Shown here: positions 57,544 to 64,000 of the stretch, in pieces
Layout of the letters: every line of letters begins with the position of its first letter
Numbering within the stretch: the first letter of the stretch is position 1
Assembly: GCA_963920765.1 (NCBI GenBank)
Contig: OY987251.1
Coordinates: 7,070,501-7,134,500, forward strand
Direction: 5' to 3'
DNA: 64,000 bases
Source of the DNA: Ulota crispa
Taxonomy: Eukaryota > Streptophyta > Bryopsida > Orthotrichales > Orthotrichaceae
The notes under the pieces: generated by a model
Seen by the model: only the letters and a program-made list of their open reading frames with translations
Databases searched by the model: none
What the model was told of the DNA's origin: nothing
Made by a program: the position numbers and the translations under genes

Positions 57544-60500
57544 ATGGAGGCAATAGATTTTATGGATGATTTCTTCTTGAGGTCTGGTAGCAAGTATCCT
57601 ACCTTGATGGAGCTGCCATTTGCGAAGCGTGAGATCAAATGGGAGCGAGCGGAAGGGGAGAAAATGTATGTGCAAGGCAAGTACAATGGAGTCCAAGAGT
57701 TATCTGTTGAAATTGACTTGTGGAAATTGAAGCTTCCGTTGGAAGGAAAACCTAAATTCTTGGTTCGTCAAGTGGCCGGTTTATGGTGAGCAGCTCAATA
57801 GTCATCCTTATACTTCTTGTGTGATCAAGTAACTTTATTTATAGGAATTGAAATAAACCATTTAGGAATTCTGAAGGAGGGTAACAATAAACCCTCTACG
57901 GTTTTGAAAAATAGAAATGTGTTCTTACAGCTGCTATTAATCCACTTTTAGCTTCCAAAGTGGACTTTTTCTAATCAATCCAAGTGATTGTTAAAGAACA
58001 ACTTTTCTGTCTGCTTCTAGGATGGAGCTACGTAAACCGCGAGACTTCTACTTGGAGACTATGAAAGTGGTTCTGGTGGCAGCTTACTTCTTGATCTTCG
58101 CAAAGCAGAGCCCTAATTCGTCCAAAGGTGACGTCTGGCGATACGTGCGCAAGGAATGTAGGTAAGTCTTGCTGTTAGGAGAACTCTTTTTTCTTTTGTT
58201 GCTTGTATGATTGTTGTTATGGATCAGTTTGTTTAGGCTTAGGTCAAGGAGTATACCCTAAGCTTCTGTAGGTTTCTAACCATTATGTGCTGTGCAAGTT
58301 TTTTGATGGTAGGATTTTGATTTTATCTACTCTTGTGTTTGCAGGGAATTCAAGGTGAAGCCAAACCATAAGGATTTAGTACAGGCTTTTCTTCTGCTTC
58401 AATCGATAGTGCTGAGTGATCCCGTATTACAAGCATCTCCTGTAAGTACTAAGTCCATGTTTGCTCAGTTCGAGAGATTTCGTACTTCACATAACTGAAT
58501 GCCAGTGATTTTGCTGCATGATCCTAGAGATTTGAATTTTCAGATGTGTGTCATTTTTGCTTCTGTTTTCTCTCCATGCTCTTTAGACTTATTATTTTGA
58601 GTTGGAGAATTTATCTGTTTAATTATCTTGCAAGCTACAGCATAGTCAACTAGGAATAGTATCAATACAGGACTGTGTGATGACATGTCTTGAATATAAT
58701 CCAAGAGCAATGAGAACAGTATTATTAATGCTGAGCTATGAATTAGTTGAACTCTATCAACAAGTCTCATCAATAGCAATTTCTCAACTTAAAGGTGTAT
58801 TATACAGTCTCCACCAGTGGTGGATTAACAGCTCGAAAGCCAAATTTTTGGCATTTCACATACTTGAGTTTTTGTTGTTGGTTTTACAGATTATACCGCA
58901 GTTCTTTCCAATCCTTTCTAAGTATAGGAGACAAGAAATCGTTCAGGTGGGTGGAGAAATCAGTCAGAAGCCTCTGGAGACTCTTTGTGTTATTACCGCA
59001 GCACAGAAGGGTTGCTGTTGTGAAATACTGAATAACGTGAGGCTCTTTGTTGAAGTCAGGGTGGTCACCACACCAGGAAGACAGCGTCTGTTCAACGAGA
59101 GAGCGCATCTATTGTGGAGGCCCTCACACCTGAACGGCCAAGCAGTGCAAAGAACGTCGAAAATTCCAGTGTTGAAGTGACCCCGCCAACAGGTGAAAGT
59201 TTAAAAGATGGGCCAAGCTTGCAATCCACGCCAAGGATGCGCAGCCTAGCTGACTTCGCCGCCTCAGAGGATGATCATCCCCTTTTGGTTGACGAGCCAA
59301 GCCCAAAGAAGAGAAAACCAGGGCGGCCAGCAGGTTCCATGAACAAGAAAGGAAATAAAAATAATCACCACCGGGAGCTAGGAGATGATGATTGGGTTGA
59401 TGAGCCGGACGTATGCGCATTTTGTGACGATGGTGTGGAGGAAGGTGAAAAACTGCTATGGTATTGTCTCTGTTATCCCCTGTTGAAAGAGCAAACTATT
59501 TTTGATGTTTTACCTCAAAATCATTTTACATGCAAAATTACAAAACTTATTGTACCGTATAAAAGCCATTACCTGATTTTATCCCCACTGATTTTACGCT
59601 CCATGAAGTTGCAAGGTTTTGAAACTTGCTCTTTGTGTGATCGTGCAGCTGCGATGGTCGATGCATGCGATCCTTTCATCCAACAGTAGATTCCGGGATT
59701 GAAAACAAATGCCCTACCCTTCGCCTTTCAAAATCTGTTGTCAGTGTAAGCTCTCTCGCTCCTAAAATTATTGTCAGTGTTACAAACAGGGAATGACAGT
59801 ACTGGAATACGAATACAACAAGGAGCCTTTGATTTCAAGAAAAAAATTCAGCGATCCTTTTGTGCGGTGGTTCTCTTTGATACAACGTGCCCCGCTACTG
59901 TAGATATCTCCTTGAGAGAGATCGAGACGTAGTTCACAGACGTGTTTAAACACTTCCTATTAAGTCGTTTACTAGGTTGACCTCCGCATCTTGACATAGT
60001 ACAGGCCTAAAAATGGAGCTTGCACTGCAGGTTAAGAGCTGGATGTGCCCAAATTGTGAAGCTTCGCAGCACCAATGCTTTGCTTGTGGGAAGCTTGGAA
60101 ATTCTGCGACGTCGTCAGACCTCCAAGAGGTAACCACTTGAGTGAACTGTTTCCCTTCGTTTTTGTCAAGTTTAGATAGTTGCGTTCTTTGTGCATGGAC
60201 CTTCTAAAGTGAGCCAGTTGCAGTATTTCTCCTGTCCTCCATTGCCATTCCGTCCATTGCTATCTTCATGATTGTGCCCTGGTGCAGGTCTTTGAGTGTG
60301 ACGCTAAGCAGTGTAAGCGGTTTTATCACTCGGACTGTGTGGCCAAGCTTCTGGTTCCTGCCACAGCACGAAAGAACGTGGCATTCAGTATCCAGCTGAA
60401 GACGGATACTTTCATCTGTCCACTCCATAAGTGTGCAAGCTGCCAACTGGACGAAGACAAGACAGACCCCGATCTCTGCCTCATCAAGTGCAGGCGCTGC

Positions 60501-60943
60501 CCTATGGCATGGCATGAGAAGTGCTTGCCAGAGTATGCATCCTCTGCTGTTTCCTGCTTTGGACCAATATTTGTGCCTTTGTCAGTAGTACGCTATTCAA
60601 ATTTACGCTGATCAGACGGAGTAGTTAGTTCTGATTGTGATTTGGATTTTGTGGATTTCTTCTCAGGGTATGCCGGAATCAGTTGTGGCCACTTGAAGGT
60701 GGCAAACATGTCATGTATTGTGGGTTGGTGTTTCGTAACTTTCTCCTCTTGGCTAAATTATCTCCTGTTCTTTGGATGTAGTCTCGATTCTTTTGGGTGA
60801 ATTTTGCACTATTTTCCTCACATGAGAGAGGTACTCCTGGTCAATTTTCTGAGTTTTGAGCGTGTATGAGCAGACAACACATACTTGACCCGGAGTTGTT
60901 GACTCCTAAGCGGGACCACATTCTCTTCCCAGTTCCTAAAGAG
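57544..60943 (+). CDS. EDM2: EDM2-like PHD-finger protein, N-terminal half (3' part not seen)
   Basis: EDM2 is a nuclear histone-mark reader that controls alternative polyadenylation and silencing of genes carrying intronic repeats. Exons: 57544-57785, 58021-58161, 58345-58441, 58890-58946, 59060-59460, 59649-59745, 60031-60129, 60288-60532, 60667-60723, 60874-60943; the phase is kept over 502 codons. Start MEAIDFMDDFF. The N-terminal domain includes LPFAKREIKWERAE and FYLETMKVVLVAAYFLIF; then an NLS-like PKKRKPGRPAGS, and atypical PHD fingers: VCAFCDDG, LLCCDGRCMRSFHPTVD, WMCPNCEASQHQCFACGKLG, FECDAKQCKRFYHSDCVAKL, CPLHKCASC, CRRCPMAWHEKCLPE. DPELLTPKRDHILFP is a strongly conserved EDM2 block. 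Exons 58890-58946 and 60667-60723 are less certain. The C-terminal methyltransferase-like half is not found in the next 3 kb. Confidence 0.85.
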
Positions 60944-63900
60944 GTGAGTTGTCCATCTGGAGGTCCCCTTCTTTATGTGGATTTTGGTTTAATTCCAGAG
61001 CATCAACCCTTAAAAAGCCCTACCAACTCGTTTTGGGTCGATGGATGATTTCAGACTTTTGTAACTCACAATCCAAAGTAAATGCGTTTTTTTAGTCTGC
61101 TTGGAAATAGCTTGGTAAAGTGATTGTACTCTGTAGAGTTGGATTTAACATCGCCAAGCTGTGCACTTTAGTAGAAATATGAAAATAGGAGTATATGAAT
61201 TTTTTTTAAACTTTTAGTTTAGAGGTTTCTTTGATAAAATGAGCGTGAAGATTAAAATAACCAAAAAAATTCAAAAGCATCGTTCTGATGAGAACAGCAC
61301 CTTTAAAATCCATGACAACGTTTTCTACGCCAAAACTATCAATACTTCGTTCATAATAAAATTTAGAAAGAATTTTGGGTTTTGAGTTCTCAAAATTTAT
61401 AATAACAGTAGAGTAATAGTATTCGTAAAATACAATTGTATGGATTTGATTTTAACTTCAATATCTACAATTATCATTCACACATTAACTCCTAAGTGTT
61501 CTTCCTAACTAATGGATCTTCATACACCTTCAAAAAACAAAGAATCAGGGCGTTTTCTTTTGGCTTTCTGGTGCCAGGTTGCACCAAAAATAATAATCTG
61601 GCTAAATAATGTAAAAAAAATGCCAAAAAACTTGGATGAAATCGCCACAAGGGTTCAAATTGAAAAAAAAGAGAGGGTAAAATTGTCAAATTGTGGATGA
61701 GAACCAAATTATAGACATGTAATATGTACTAATGTGATATTTTCTATCTAGTATGTGGATGAATGTTGAAATTTGGAGCACCTCTAGAACATTTTAAATC
61801 GCCACTTTCACACTTCTTAAAAAATGAAAAATAAACCCTGATACCATCTACAGGGAGATACTTTATTCGTGTCATTTTCAGATTTATTGTGTGTTTGACA
61901 ATATAATCTTAAAGTCAACTTCATTTTGTACCATGACAAAAATAAACTAGACCCTAGACCCTTACCATTTACAGGATTATAATAGTCAAAGAGGAGTCAG
62001 AATAATCTTTGGGTGCTGCCCAAAGGATAAAATCTAATGTTGGGTGGTTATAAGTCTAAACCATGTGCTTATATATGTGACTTGTAAGCCTCAAAGAGAA
62101 TTATATTATGTAACGATTTTAAAAGCGTGTGTGAAGTTCTTAGACCAACTGTACTCACCTATCATGCTGAAAATAATAGCATTTGTACAAGGCGTTCAAA
62201 AAATTTCAAAGGATATAGTTTGAAGGGTGCACATTGGGTTGGACATTTGCCTCCCTAAGCTTTCCTACAACTTGCACATTACAGGCCTTGTAGTTAGCAG
62301 TTAGATACCTGTTCAATTCCAGTTGAACAAAAGTCGATATATATATATGTATATATATTGCATTTTGAGGGCCTTAATGGGTTAAGAAATCACTAGAGGG
62401 TCTTGAAGATATCTTTGGATACAAAAGCCAAACCTATTTGAGATCATATTCTAAGCATGATCTACTTAGTGCAATTTCAATGTGGGAGGTTGTCGCGTTT
62501 GGAATCACTAGTCAGTACACGAAATGGATCTCTGAAATTTTCTTACTAAACACAGTCCTACAGGGGGTTTATAAGAAGGACCAAAAGCAGGGTTTACATT
62601 CAGTAGCACCCCGCAAGCGATCACCAGGTTAGGAAAAATCTCTTGCAAACCTTACTATTTAACACTAATTTGCTGTTAAATTCCAATTTGGACCAAAATC
62701 TATTTCGTTTTTTTCAAAACAACAGGTACCAAAAAGTTTCTCATTTACTAATTAATATTATTTGATCTTTCAGGGAGTCACGGGAGCACCAGGCAGCACC
62801 AGTCAAAAACATATCAAAGGTGAGGTGTCAAACTCTAAGAGACATATCTCAAGCTTCCACTATTGAAAAACAATGTAAAATACCATGTTTAACTATTTAT
62901 GGACTATAAAAAGCTTATATATAATAATCCAAAAAGTTCCTTTGCTTTTGCAAAAAGTTAGAAGAGTAGTTAAAGATGTCATTATGTGAACTTTTTCTTG
63001 TTCACCCAATTTTGTGCTCTACACATGTTTGACCATCGTCTTGTAGTTCTATGTAGGATAAGAGACATAATTTCAGAATCTCGCCAAGTTATCACTCTTG
63101 ACACGGTGAAGCAGAAACTGAAGCCTTCGTCACCGACTTGAAAAAAACGAAAAAGAAAACTCTGGTAAGCGCCCTCTAGCTGCTCTCCTATCTCCAGAAA
63201 ACATGTAATTCCAAATCTGTACATAGTTTCATGTATAAAATTCGCTTATTTGGGCACGGGGTTTATGCAGGAATAATACATCTACTGTACAAACGAACTA
63301 TACATATCTGGAACCTGGGCAACTATTGAAGGGGTGCGAAACACTCCTCACCCTCAAAGTTTTTGTGTTTAGAGCCTCTGCAAGTTCTCCTTGGAAGCTC
63401 TCCCATTTCCCAACTGGGACTTACTGCAATGTGTCTGAGGTTTAAGTTAGGTGCCACTGAAGTGCAATTTTTTTTTGATTTCTACGTCCAATTTTTTGAG
63501 GATTTTATTTTGGTTCTTTTCTTGATGTTTCTACCCTTCTACATCTTCGTATAATACATACCCAAACTGCATAAGCCGCTTCATGCAGTTGACAAGTAAG
63601 AGAGAAACGTAATGTGCAGGATAAAGTGATAAAAAAGCATGACACTTGTGTACAAACCTACACCAGCTCAAAGCTTAACTTTTGTAAAACTGAGCATTAT
63701 AACACATTGTATAACTCTAAGGGGTCAGTTCATCCTATGTTTCAGGTTCCACTGAAAGCTCAGAGTCCTAAGGTAACCTTACCCATACCTGAGCGTTTAA
63801 GGGTTTAGTGTACTCCAAGGTCTCGGAAAAGCAGAAAAAATTTAGGAAAAAAATCCTTAGGGTGGAACGTTGTTTTTGAGGGAAAAAGTATTGTAGAATT

Positions 63901-64000
63901 TTTCATATTATAGGGCAAAGTTACAGCCATAGGGTCCCTAAAAGTAACTCTAGACTAACCTTGAAACTACTTGGATGTGTTCCTATGTCGGCACTTGTCC
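60944..64000. other. Region after the last recognised EDM2 exon, no clear gene
   Basis: Mostly AT-rich, with an AT microsatellite at 62338-62359. No frame resembling the C-terminal half of EDM2 was recognised. A short Lys-rich stretch, 63108-63166, ending in CTG-GTAAGC (ETEAFVTDLKKTKKKTL), is the only candidate for a further exon, and it lacks an obvious acceptor. From 63740 to the end lies a family H repeat matching 2680-3265. Confidence 0.4.
63740..64000. repeat. Dispersed repeat (family H), copy 2, cut by the window end
   Basis: GAGCGTTTAAGGGTTTAGTG and CCTTGAAACTACTTGGATGT correspond to 2700-2720 and 3214-3233. This copy lacks the insert present in the first. Confidence 0.6.

Noticed and set aside
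62338-62359. AT-rich alternating run as a possible origin or cruciform
   Set aside because: A short AT microsatellite, ordinary in AT-rich plant DNA.

Overview
The window looks like nuclear DNA of a green plant. It is AT-rich, and it holds intron-rich genes of plant type: a plastid-targeted phosphoserine phosphatase, a mitochondrial fumarase, a kinesin-14 with a calponin-homology (CH) domain, a katanin p80 subunit and an EDM2-like PHD-finger protein. Nearly every exon boundary is a canonical splice site, and the reading phase carries through. A non-seed land plant (bryophyte or lycophyte grade) is my guess from the long multi-exon KCH kinesin and the repeat types; I cannot prove this by eye.

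Layout. 1-2071: first two exons of phosphoserine phosphatase (minus), cut by the window edge. 2.1-7.5 kb: repeat-rich spacer with a possible orphan exon, TTAA-flanked foldback elements and a decayed transposase-like fragment. 7757-13334: complete 17-exon fumarase (minus). 13.3-16.3 kb: divergent spacer with a Stowaway-like MITE and a second foldback element. 16304-28528: complete 20-exon kinesin-14 (plus), with an apparent U12-type AT-AC intron. 28.5-35.6 kb: repeats, including a large inverted minisatellite. 35662-43280: katanin p80 WD40 subunit (minus), whose first intron also looks U12-type. 43.3-45.2 kb: leader region and a possible divergent orphan exon. 45.2-55.8 kb: gene-free repeat island with nested foldback elements and a 7-bp satellite. 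56.1-60.9 kb: 5' part of an EDM2-like chromatin gene (plus) with a duplicated leader. 60.9-64.0 kb: repeats, with no clear continuation of that gene.

The five genes are ordinary housekeeping or cytoskeletal/chromatin genes and do not form a pathway. Kinesin-14 and katanin p80 both act on microtubules and are convergent neighbours about 7 kb apart, which is probably coincidence.

The most unusual content is non-genic. At least ten short foldback elements have TTAACCC...GGGTTAA ends, the signature of piggyBac-type TTAA insertion, in several subfamilies and only in the intergenic intervals. A second foldback family has a clear 9-bp target duplication (Mutator-like), and one of its copies carries a TTAA element inside it. 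No intact transposase was found.
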